DNA of 64,000 nucleotides. It comes from Byssothecium circinans. Its lineage: Eukaryota > Ascomycota > Dothideomycetes > Pleosporales > Massarinaceae. A program made the translations under genes and the position numbers. This document shows, piece after piece, positions 36,801 to 45,965 of this stretch. How positions within the stretch are numbered: position 1 is the first letter of the stretch; each line of letters starts with the position of its first letter. The notes beneath the pieces are model-generated. The model was given only the letters and a program-made list of their open reading frames with translations. It was not told the DNA's origin and did no database searches. The DNA lies in NCBI GenBank assembly GCA_010015675.1, contig ML977008.1, positions 136,569-200,568 on the forward strand, written 5' to 3'.

Positions 36801-36997
36801 CTGGGAGTTTTCTTAGCAGTAATCTATACCTACTTCAACTCTGTACAGCACAAATTTTATCAAGCAAGCAAGCAAGTCTCAAGCAATTAGAGCCAAAACT
36901 TCACCCAAGTTAAGCAAGTCAAGCATCTAATGAGCTAGAACCCAAGCAAGCAAAGCAGACGCTCAAAACTTGCTTTGCTTGCTTGTTAGCAACTCTG
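33806..36997 (+). mobile_element. Nested hAT transposon inside the outer hAT
   Basis: Ends are CAGAGTTGCTAACAAGCAAG on the left and the exact inverse on the right (CTTGCTTGTTAGCAACTCTG, 36978-36997). Perfect 8-bp duplications ACTTGAAG flank it. Subterminal regions on both sides are packed with GCAAG/CTTGC and CAAGCAAG motifs (33820-33950 and 36855-36985), probable transposase binding sites. Length is 3192 bp. The terminal repeats and subterminal motifs are almost free of RIP, while the coding part is full of it. Confidence 0.95.
34174..36816 (+). pseudogene. Transposase pseudogene of the nested hAT
   Basis: A single frame of 880 codons runs from ATG at 34174 to TAG at 36814-36816 with no frameshift. 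About 30 internal stops are present, nearly all TAG at Gln or Trp. The Lys/Arg-rich N terminus (AASRGAKRAARHAK) may act in nuclear import. A BED-like finger region (WAKS-stop-IYNYSYHVALR, VYKFCYQRR) is near 34650-34750. The core has LVDLPIALL and LGCFMLNNAYANN (about 35270-35415). A fully open stretch at 35941-36288 carries KANNYYAKLNVSPYPYAAII. The C-terminal dimerisation motif LAIDVLTIPASSCECERLFS is at about 36560-36625. This is a full-length hAT transposase killed only by RIP substitutions. Confidence 0.93.
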
Positions 36998-37005
36998 ACT
37001 TGAAG
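36998..37005. repeat. Target-site duplication of the nested hAT (right copy)
   Basis: ACTTGAAG, identical to 33798-33805. Confidence 0.93.
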
Positions 37006-38361
37006 GAAGAATTGAGGCAGTGGAGAAGAACTGGACCGGTTGGCAGAGCTCATAATCTCATCATCTGGACGTACGCAAGTCCTTAGAGGCGAAACTGGTG
37101 GCATACAGCTCAGCTTGAGTACTTCAAAACCATCGTGGATCTAAATGAATGGCATACAATCAAGACTCGCGAGCTTCACCGAAGCAACGACACTCGCTGG
37201 AACAGCGTATACGATGAGATTCTGACACTCCTGAAGCTCCGAGCTCCTTTTGACGAATTTATTGCATCTGAGCGAGAGCGGGCTAGAAAGGAGAAGACTA
37301 GAGGACGCTGGGCTGAAGATGAAGATGCTACGCAGAATGCTATCCTGAGAGACACGCTCGAGGCAGAAGACTGGGATATCTTGGCATAGTATGCAAAACT
37401 GCTCGAGCCATGCTGGAGTGCTACAATGGATCTCCAAGGCCAGCCAGGTGACGGCAAATCCTGTGGACTCAGTAATGTTCAGGTGGACCTCAAATGCATC
37501 GTTAAGGAGTTCACGGCCACGTACGAACGCTACAGGCATGCCCCGCCAGCTACATGTGAAGGACAATGGCATTTTGCCACCCAGATTAAGCTTGCGCTTG
37601 ACAAGGCCGAGGAGTACTATGCAAAGCTCGGTGACTCACCTGCATACCTAGCAGCAACTATGCTACATCCTGGCTATACCTGGAAGTTCATCGAGTCTCA
37701 GTGGGCAAACAACAAGTCCTGGATTACTGCCGGCAGAAGAGCAGTCAAATCACTGTGGAACTCTGCCTATAAGCAATAACTAGTCTCAGAGGTTATCTCA
37801 CCGCTGAAGAAGTCTGAGCGAGAACTGAATACGATGGAGGCATACCGCATAAGGGGTTTAGCTAAAGCTTGAAGTTAATCTCGCAAGGTAGTTACTACAG
37901 ATGAGTTTAACCGTTATAACAACTAGGCGCAAGTTGATAACGAAAATCCACTGTATTGGTGGCGTACCATTGGAGCCATTGAGTATCCTCATCTTGCACA
38001 AATAGCTTTCGACATGCTCTCAATTCCAGCGATGAGCGATGAGCCTGAGCGGGTGTTTAGCCGGCTTGGCCTTATGATAACGAAGCGCCGCAATTATCTT
38101 GAGCAGAGCACAATATAAGCTGCTCAGTGTTTACACTCTTGGGATAAGGCAAAGATTATCGATATCAGGAAGACTGCAATTTCATATAATTAGAGGGTCA
38201 AACTTTAGATAGACATTCACAATTTTAATCAGATTTTTAGTGGCTTAAGCCTCAAGCGCCCCCATGGATCAAAATGGATTAGATCCAGCAATCCGTCCAA
38301 ATCCGTCTAAGTGGCGTTTTGGATCTGGATCGGCCGATCCATCCGTCCATTTTTTACACTG

Positions 38362-38369
38362 GCTTCACG
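38362..38369. repeat. Target-site duplication of the outer hAT (right copy)
   Basis: GCTTCACG, identical to 32356-32363; it forms part of the Arg-Glu-Ala codons of the RBR gene on the minus strand. Confidence 0.93.
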
Positions 38370-38899
38370 GGTTGCGAACGTATCATATTCCTTAAAAGTC
38401 TTTGGTGTAGCATACGCTTGGACCTGGTGATGCTGGAGGAGGATTTTGCAGTTCGTCCTGGGACATTTGATATTGCGCCAGCCTTTGGTAGCTAACTCTG
38501 CTTCTATCTAGGGAGCAAAACAGCTGCAACACGTCTCGGGTGCATGTATGCAATTGGCGAGAGAAGGGAAGTCAGTGACTAGTATTGCCTCGCCACATAC
38601 TGCGCAGTCTTGGTTGTTGGGTGTTTCTAGTTCTAGAGGCGGTAGCACAGATGTGACTGCACCAAGTCGGTCTCCAAAGCGCGATCGTTGACTTAAAAAT
38701 TGAGCAGTCCGAACAAAATCGCTCCCGTGATCGATATTTAGGAAAACATCGTATCCTTGGTCTTCATCAGCCTCCCCAGCGGCCTGATCTGAATCGCAGG
38801 AGCTCAATTCAATGGGGTCTCCTGCAGTTCCAAGCTGATAAGGCCTTCTTCGCCTTCGCGGTTTGGCGCCGTTCCATGGAGCCCTCCCCCTAGGCGTAG

Positions 38900-40514
38900 A
38901 TTGAAACGGACGGAATGTTTTACCTATTTAATTTCCTAAGATTGGCTTAAGATTAGGGTATTGAACATTAACTGATTTAGAGCCTGGCGTATGTCTAGAG
39001 GGCCACAGTGTATGAACGCTAAGTATTGTTCTAGCTTAGCTGCCATGTATAGAGATAGAGGCTTCCCTTAACTTTATAGTAGAAATGATGACTGAACTAG
39101 GTGACCATATGCTTTCTCTAATAGGATTAGGGTGATAAAGAAAGGATTCTCTTAGTACATGAGGTATGAAGCAGTTATAAGTAAGTCGTTTAGGCTAGCG
39201 TAGCCTGCCTATGCTAGTCTATTCCTCTGTCACTTGGTGCTGCGCCTTAGTAGATGAGGTTTCATTTTGTAGCTAACAAGCTCATTAAGGCAGGAATCCT
39301 GGTGGTAACATGATTAAGGCTTCACCTAAGGTTGCTCGTGCCCCTTCATGCGTGAAGAGGAAAGGGGTATCAATTAGTAAAGGATTATCATGGAGGAATG
39401 GCAGGACCTAGGATTCTACCTACAGGATAATTACTTTAGGAGTTCTGAAATAGACGCTTGGTCCACTAGGGTGCTTGCTGTAAGCCATAGCGGTAACGCG
39501 GGCTAACTACCTAAGAATGCCTTACAAGGCGAGCTAGAGCTAGTCGGTAATACCTAGGTCTTACACCGTATTCATGTAACTACTATATTAAGCTTAATGC
39601 CTAGTGGCATCGCCACGTCCATGTCTTAAGGTCCTAGCTTTAAGGCGTATATAAGATTTCTTGCATCTACCCCTAGCGTAGTAGTAGGAAACGCATATAA
39701 GACTATAGTTTTCCCTAGGTTGAGTTAATAGCCTTATAAGCTTTCATACTTACTCCTCTGATTATACCTTAACGTGCCTACATCTAGTAAGGAATGGGAT
39801 GATTCCTTAGATAACATAGAACTAATGTGCAAGTTCAACACTATAGATGACGACGCCTTTCTAAGTTAACCTAAGGCAGCCATTAATCTAAGGACGAGGC
39901 CAAGCACACTAAAACCCTCAAATCTACGAAAACGCTCAAATCTACTAAAACGCCTAAAAATGATGCTGGTTCCTAAACCTATGGCAGCCACTAATGCAGC
40001 TAAAGGATAAGCTAGTGCTTCTAAGACTAAAGGCAATATTATTATTAAAGACAAAAGTAATAACAGTGATGCCAGACAATAGGTAGAGAAATGGTGCTTG
40101 CTTAGAATAGATTATTAGGGACCCGTAAGGTATAAGAAAATATGTAACATAATACTGCTATCTAGGTGGATGAATATGCTAGAGCAGTAGGTTATACTAA
40201 GTAGGCTTAGGACGTTCCGTGAGACTAAGTAGTTTAGGGTATTTAAAAAGGAGATAAGAACTATATATAAGCTTATCTAGAGGCATAATTAGAATCTTAA
40301 GAAAGCACGCCCGCTTTATAGGCGGTGGAAGAGACTTAAAGGCGGATTACTGCAAGGATTATAAGCTAAGCTAGACAAAGAATCATTACGCAAATTTAGA
40401 GGGACTTTAGTATAATTCCACGTGGCGGAGATTAATTGGGCTATACTACTTAGGCGTCTAAAGCCTAAGAAGCAAACGCTGTAGTATGTGCTTTTAAGAA
40501 GGGCGTGGTTATAA
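38900..40514 (+). other. Unresolved RIP-mutated sequence with coding-like fragments
   Basis: Composition turns AT-rich again from about 38930. Lys-rich plus-strand fragments are readable near 39890-40490 (for example AAKG-stop-ASASKTKGNIII, KARPLYRRWKRLKGG, FHVAEINWAILLRRLKPKK) and end at the purine tract AAGAAGGGCG upstream of an LTR-like block. They may be part of a retroelement, but no gag, protease, integrase or reverse-transcriptase motif was identified. Confidence 0.35.
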
Positions 40515-40674
40515 TGTTATGCTGTGGCATAAGGTAATGAATAGCTTAACCTATAGTCAAGGGGTTAGATTAGCAGATAAGTAGAAGGTTTCAACACCTA
40601 ACATAGGCATATGATGTATACTATACTCTTTATTTATTACTAGAAAAGAATACAATTACTTTAGCTACTAAACA
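40515..40674 (+). repeat. LTR-like block, copy 2
   Basis: TGTTATGC...AACA, about 160 bp, matches 3210-3373 in several long segments: the CTTAACCTATA block, GGGGTTAGATTAG, the TATACTATACTC core, and GAAAAGAATACAATTAC then TTAGCTACTAAA. This copy has fewer T/A substitutions and is the better representative. No flanking 5-bp duplication is seen (TATAA versus CGCGT). Confidence 0.55.
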
Positions 40675-43110
40675 CGCGTCCCCTCTACGAGTCATTCTAC
40701 TGGTAGCTAAGCTCTATTCAGATAATAATACGCTTCGCCGTAGGCTTTAGAGCCTAAGGCTGATCTCGACATTAAGCTATAGAATGAGGCGTAGATGGGT
40801 GGGCGTGCAAGTAGTATCTAGGCATAAGTAAAGAAAGAAAGGGGCTAATACCTTAGTGCCATTTTCTTGCGTAGTTATAGACGCGTGATAAGGGAGATAG
40901 GCTTTAATGTATATCTATTCTTAGTTTACTACTCTATAGACTCTGTATCACCTATGTAACAGGCTATCCCTTATTGCATATGCTCTCTAAAGGAGCTGCT
41001 CTCTATCTTCTCCTTCACCCTTTTTGATACGCTACGTATCTACATGTAAGGAGTCCTCTCTAGCATATTAAAAAGCCGCTCCCCTCCCCCCTCCTTAGCG
41101 CCGGAAAGATCTAGGCGTCCCTTAGTTAGGTAGGAGGTTGAGTGTGAGCGAATTTTATGTTCTTTAGTAAGCGCTACGCGAAAGGGTGTAAAATGGCCTA
41201 AGAGTGCTTTTTTAGATGCCTACTAAAAATACTTTGCGGGATTCCTATGTATAAATAGTAGAGCTAGGACTATAAGTATTTGCATGATTATATCCTACTA
41301 CCTAATAAAAGCGTGGCTAAGTCTTCTTATATGTACTATATATATTTTAATTATAGGATGCGTATTCTAGATACTTTCAAGTTTATTAATTTAGTACACT
41401 AGAATTATTACTATAGTAGTATATTGTCTAACTTAAGATACTAAATACTAATTCAATCAAGGCAAATAGTATAGTAGGCGAAATACCTTAGAAAAGCTAT
41501 TTTATAGGAACTTCCTATTACTGTTTAACCTTTAATCATGAACCTAAGTGCAGCTTATTACCCTTCTAGCTAAGCAACCTACCAAATTCTATAAACCATA
41601 TCGAACTTGGCCATATTAACTAGATTCTTAACCTTATATCACTAAATATAATATACTCTAGCCTAATTATAGGCTTAGTACTTAGTATTACAAGTGTAGA
41701 GCTATTTGTATTACGCTTACTAGACTTTACACGCTACTTAGTTTACATATACTAATTATTAGCCTCTATAGGCTCCTGTATAGCATTATTGGTACCCCTT
41801 ATACTTAATATTTTACTTATTACGAACATTTAAATTATAATAGTCAACTGGCATTAAGGCAAATTTATACTAGTAAGCTTTATAGTAGTTTGTCTCTTAG
41901 TAATAACTACGCTAGTGCTTAGGGGTATCTTTCTAAAGGGGTGAATTATATCCCTTGCATAGCTATGCGACTAGTGCTATAGCCTATTCGCATAGTTTGA
42001 AGAATGTTTATCTGCTTTACAAGGTCTTAATGGTCGCAATCTAAAAAACCTACCAACTAATAGAAGGAAGGCTAGCAAGTCCTTTGCAACTTTATAATTA
42101 TGTTAATTATCTGTTTGAGTTACTAAAGACTTGCTTGATTAGATTTTACATTACATACACCTTTGTACGTTATTATTTGTAAAGCTATCTAACATAGTTT
42201 ATACCTATAGCTAGATTTACCTATTTAAAGGACTATGTAAATGAAAATAGTATCTAGAGGAACGCCGCATTTATGTAATTAATGGTTGATATAATACACC
42301 TAGTTAACAAAATGTTGCCTACAAGAGCTACTGTAATAGATTATTATACAAATCTACGTTAACTTTAATCTTAGGAAGCACTAGCAACTCTCCTTAATTA
42401 TCGTTGGCATAGTAGCTAAGGATATCTTAAGGAGCTAAAGTTAAGCTTAACTGATACTAAGAAGATAGATGCATCTTATTTAGAGATTAGTGTAGTCTAA
42501 AATTAAAATTATGCTCCTATCTTGCTTCCCTACTTTTATTATCACGCGTAATGTAATGAATATTTACTTTATAAGTCATAGGAGAATCTCTAGGGTGAGA
42601 GATAGTATCTCCACGGGTCTATGTCAGATCATAAAAATAGTGTAGTTATGTGTTGCTATAGACTATATCACTCCGTCTATTAGCTCCCTGTTCTAAATAA
42701 TTTAGAGTCCGTGTATTCAATGGAAGCAAAGGCGTGGTAGCTAAGCTTTACGCTAGCAATACTCTAAAAGATAGCGTATTATTGTGATGTCTAGAATACT
42801 GTATAAGAAAAAACACGCATCTAATAGAAAGTACGGCTCTAGCTACTAAGCTGAAAATAATAAGCCCTATGTCCTAATCCAATAACACCCGGCTAGTTGT
42901 TATAACGTATTGTCGTTTAGTATCAGTTAGTACCAAGGTCATCGCTAAGGAAAAGGCTAAGGGGGGGGGAGAAGGTATTTAAAAGCATAGGCGTTTAGTT
43001 ATAGACAGTAATAAATCTATAACTAGGGGCGGCGACTCCGCGGTCAATAGTAAGGTCGTATTAAACGAGCTTACGACCTTAGGCATTAGACTTTCGTGCG
43101 TTGTATTAAT
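40675..43110. other. No gene assigned; weak plus-strand coding signal at the end
   Basis: Mostly unreadable AT-rich DNA, with a C-run near 41085. Around 42420-43110 a plus-strand frame with Gln-type stops is suggestive (LSLTDTKKIDASYLEISVV, later NSKVVLNELTTLGIRLSCVV), including a G-run at 42961-42969, but no family is recognised. Confidence 0.35.
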
Positions 43111-43124
43111 TCGCGTTTTATTTA

Positions 43125-44150
43125 ATTGCGCTTAGTGCTTATTAGTATAATCTCTAAAGGTAGTAAACAGTAGAACACACCTACAAGCATAGAATAGGAA
43201 AGGGAAAAGAGCACGTAGTAAGCAATTACGTGGAAATGCATAGCTAAGAGAGTGTTATTATTTATAGCTTTATGATTATTGCTACTTATAATCTCCATGA
43301 TGCTATGCAAGTACGCAAGATTATAATTAGTGGCTTTATAAGGAGTATACGCTACGCCTTCCACGCTATATCCTTAACGTCGCTTTCTGCGAAATAGTAC
43401 GGCAAAGTCAACAAAGATGAACCTTAGTCCTAGGCGGTAATATTTTACGTGTGAATATAGCTTATATTATAAAACTATTTTAAGAGTACTACTACTATTT
43501 CTAATAGCTAGGTAGGATTACTTTTGTTTCCCATCTAACCTATTAGTATTAGGCCTTTCAAACTCCCTACGATCTTTTCTATAAACCTAGATAGCATTTT
43601 ATGCATCTATACGCACTATAGCATTAATTTTTTAAGATATTGCTTTACTCGTGCGACATTCTTAGTAAGATTATTGATGAGCTTTTCCACGCTTTTAAGC
43701 TTATTCTTTATAATGGTCTAAAGTTTAAGCCTTTCCTTAATGATTAGATCCCGTAGTTCTACGTTGGTAAGCCTTAACTATTCTATTTACGCGGCGTTAA
43801 CCTAGTCATTTATCTGATGCGTAACTTCTTATGCGGGACCGTACCACTAATTTAGGGGAAAGTAGTAGTTAGATTAGTTATAAGTAGTATCTTACGCTAT
43901 TTTAAGGATAGAGGCTAGATTAGCCTAGAACCTATAGTTAGTTATAGCGTTAAGGTGCTGATACGGCATTACCTTATTATAGTAGTCGTTATATAGCACA
44001 GACTTTATATCATCGCGCGCTATTTCTAATAGGTATTTAGGGCTATGGCGACAAAAATATCTCTCTTTGATAGTATACGGTCGATAAGATAAGTTTGCAC
44101 TAGCTAGAAAAATAGCAAATAGGTAGGTCCGCATTGCTAGCATTGCTAGT
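43125..44150 (-). pseudogene. Putative secreted or membrane coiled-coil protein relic
   Basis: A Met at about 44143 starts a hydrophobic signal-peptide-like stretch (MRTYLFAIFLASANLSYR), then KYLLEIARDDIKSVLYNDYY. Around 43650-43780 a heptad-like, Lys/Leu-rich segment reads LRDLIIKERLKL and KSVEKLINNLTKNVARVKQY, probably a coiled coil. After a frame change the segment 43122-43364 is open for 80 codons: MEGVAYTPYKATNYNLAYLH, then MEII, and a strongly hydrophobic span VIAYYVLFSLSYSMLVGVFY near the C terminus. I do not recognise the family. The layout (signal, coiled coil, C-terminal span) suggests a surface or secretory-pathway protein. Confidence 0.45.
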
Positions 44151-45265
44151 ACGGAGCCCAGAACTACACGTCATCATGTTCTTAAAACGCCGCACTAGCC
44201 GCGCCTCTAACACAATGTTTTTCCTGCGAAAACGTTAGTAATTTTAGCCTATAATATCTCCTCGTTAGTTACAGCAGTATACTAAAGAAGAAGAAGTAGT
44301 ACTGCTAGAGCTTACTAGACCGCTGAATCCTAAAGCTATCAACTAGGACGAAGTTCAATTAGCCTATAATACATGGGTGTAGGCGGTATATAGAATAAGA
44401 AGTCTAGCTACACTCTCTACAAAGTAGCGCAATCTTCGTTAACGGAACAAATGGAATCCATAGTAGAATAAGTCTCTAATCAGCCAAAGAAGCCCTATTA
44501 GTTGTTTGGTGCACGCGGAACGTATAAGAGTAATTACGTAGGCGCTAACTACTTCTATATAGACTAAGGGAGAATGTAATCTATAGTAGCCCTAGCAATC
44601 AACGCAGTCCCATATATCACGTAAAGTTGAAGTCTCTAAAGATCTAGACTTATATAGAGCCCCTTCCTAGTAGGAGAGATCCTATAGTTAAGTAAGTCTT
44701 AGTAAGTGATTACCTAAGGCTAGCTTACTAACATTTATTCTAGTATATATTAAAAGTAAGTAGATTTATCTATATAGCTATTATAATCCTTCTAATCTTG
44801 CAAGTTCTATGAATACTAAAGGGGTAGGAGGTTCACTTTAATTTCCATAGGACATAATTCTAAATACGTAGATAGTAAATTTTAAGTCTTACTATTTCTA
44901 TATCCTTTATAAAAATTCTAGTACTTCTACTCTGCCTTTAGCTACTTAGTCTATCTAGACGTTCCATTAGTAAACGTCTAATTCATGACGCAGCTTATTA
45001 ATATAAGATATAGACACCTATCTATCTCTTAACCCTATAGCCCTTAGTCCGTATACCTATGATGTTAGGATCTTGTAACATAACCCCTATAGTAGTAGTA
45101 GGAGAGGAAGCTAACATATAGCCTATAGTAGAGAGCGTAGTCTATTATAACCTAATAAATAAGGACTAAGTTATTTACTAGATACTACTATCTTACCTTT
45201 ACGTAATTAATACTACACTTTAGACGCTCTAATATCATCATAACACTAATGCATGGTTCACATAA
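44151..45265. other. No gene recognised
   Basis: AT-rich RIP-type DNA. Nothing convincing. Confidence 0.5.
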
Positions 45266-45965
45266 AAGCATGCAAAGGTTCTAGAATACTTGCGAGCATA
45301 GATAACTGCATTAGAAGGCGAAGTTGAACGTAGGCGTGGACACAGCGAGGAGATAAATCAGGATAGCATTACGCTTAGCAGTAAGAATGCGATGCTGCAT
45401 AGTAGTATAGACGGGCTTTCACGTAAAATAAAGGATCTTAAGAAGGCTAATAAGAATTTCTAGGAGTATAACTAAGATCTGTAACTACGTTACATAGAAG
45501 ATAAAGCTTAGATAAACGCGGCGACTACTAAGCTCTACAAATGAAAAGCAGAGGCTGAAGAGTTAGGGAAATAGTACGAAAACACAAAGATAGACCTTAA
45601 TAAGGAGAGGGCTAAGAACGTTAACTATAAGAAAATAATTAACCTGCAGGAAGAAGACAGTATGCCAAAGAAACGGTCTTATTAGCAGCGACATAAAGGG
45701 GAGTACAACCTATAGTTTTAATATACGAGATGAATACTATTCTATATCAAGTCTCCTCCTCCTTTATAGTTTGAATACTAGCTTCTTTTATTGGTCTGAG
45801 AAAGCCAATATTTACTATACCTTTAAATGATGCAACTTCCGCATTAATTGTGAGCGGAACGAGGGATCGTGTCAGCTGTACAACTTTAAAGAATAAGACC
45901 TAAACATATCAGCCCTATTATAGAGCTCCTATAGTGTACTTACCTAGGTTATTCTTTTAATAAAT
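45266..45965 (+). pseudogene. Coiled-coil protein relic with Cys-bearing C-terminal region
   Basis: The plus-strand frame from about 45275 reads ITALEGEVERRRGHSEEINQ, SKNAMLHSSIDGLSRKIKDL, KKANKNF, then KAEAEELGK and YENTKIDLNKERAKNVNYKK, with stops only at Gln/Trp codons; this is a long charged coiled coil. After about 45720 a frame change leads to YFYWSEKANIYYTFK, CNFRINCERNEGSCQLYNF and a hydrophobic end. It resembles fungal coiled-coil proteins of unknown function. I assign no role. Confidence 0.45.

Larger units (their letters stand above)
32660..38193 (+). pseudogene. Transposase gene of the outer hAT, split by the nested hAT
   Basis: The start ATG at 32660 opens MAPLSTLSVAPLSPSLASTS; the first half runs to 33805 and the second from 36998 to the TAG at 38191. 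Skipping 3200 bases (nested element plus one duplication copy) keeps a single frame. A BED-like zinc-finger region (LCLRCYNAKG, then IKHIH) lies at about 32965-33060. The catalytic-core region includes FFVLDNALNNDMAMQFIADE and LRCVGYIINLIARHL (about 33620-33745). The second half has TRWNSVYDEILTLLKLRAPF (about 37190-37250), EEYYAKLGDSPAYLAATMLH and the hAT C-terminal domain AFDMLSIPAMSDEPERVFSR at about 38005-38065. About 17 internal stops are visible, mostly RIP-type, so it is inactive. Confidence 0.93.
32364..38361 (+). mobile_element. Outer hAT transposon inserted in the RBR gene
   Basis: The left end is CAGTATGAAAAATGGACGGA; the right end is the reverse complement of CAGTGTAAAAAATGGACGGA. 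Both start CAG, as hAT termini do, and are flanked by the perfect 8-bp duplication GCTTCACG. GGACGGAT and its inverse recur inside both ends as subterminal motifs. Total length is 5998 bp, of which 3192 bp plus an 8-bp duplication is a nested element, so the element itself is about 2.8 kb. It carries a transposase gene on the plus strand, opposite to the host RBR gene. Confidence 0.95.
31900..38890 (-). pseudogene. RBR (RING-IBR-RING) E3 ubiquitin ligase gene split by a hAT element
   Basis: RBR ligases accept ubiquitin on a RING2 cysteine and pass it to substrate. On the minus strand, RING1 starts at about 38610 (QDCAVCGEAILVTDF, then CIHAPETCCSCFAP), followed by KGWRNIKCPRTNCKILL and FKEYDTFATREA up to 38370. 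The gene resumes at 32363 with ALSNVPGFEWCTAPGCTSGQ, the IBR (FRCVACGYRLCLIHKVKWHE), then RING2 (KKCPKCTSPIEKDGGCDHMT, CRHCKHQFC-stop-EC) to about 31985 and a tail with CRYHSSRI. Removing 32364-38369 puts both halves in frame. Other damage: a frameshift near 32128 (EAY to IEKTAKKC), and TAG for Trp in RING1 and RING2. The true start is unclear; the frame is open back to about 38920. Confidence 0.9.

Noticed and set aside
37141..37572. Minus-strand open frames of 143 and 93 codons
   Set aside because: They are antisense shadows of the outer hAT transposase second half.
39000..39250. Possible rRNA large-subunit fragment (phrases such as GGATTCTCTTAGTAC)
   Set aside because: Flanking sequence does not match the conserved rRNA 3' region; the resemblance is short.
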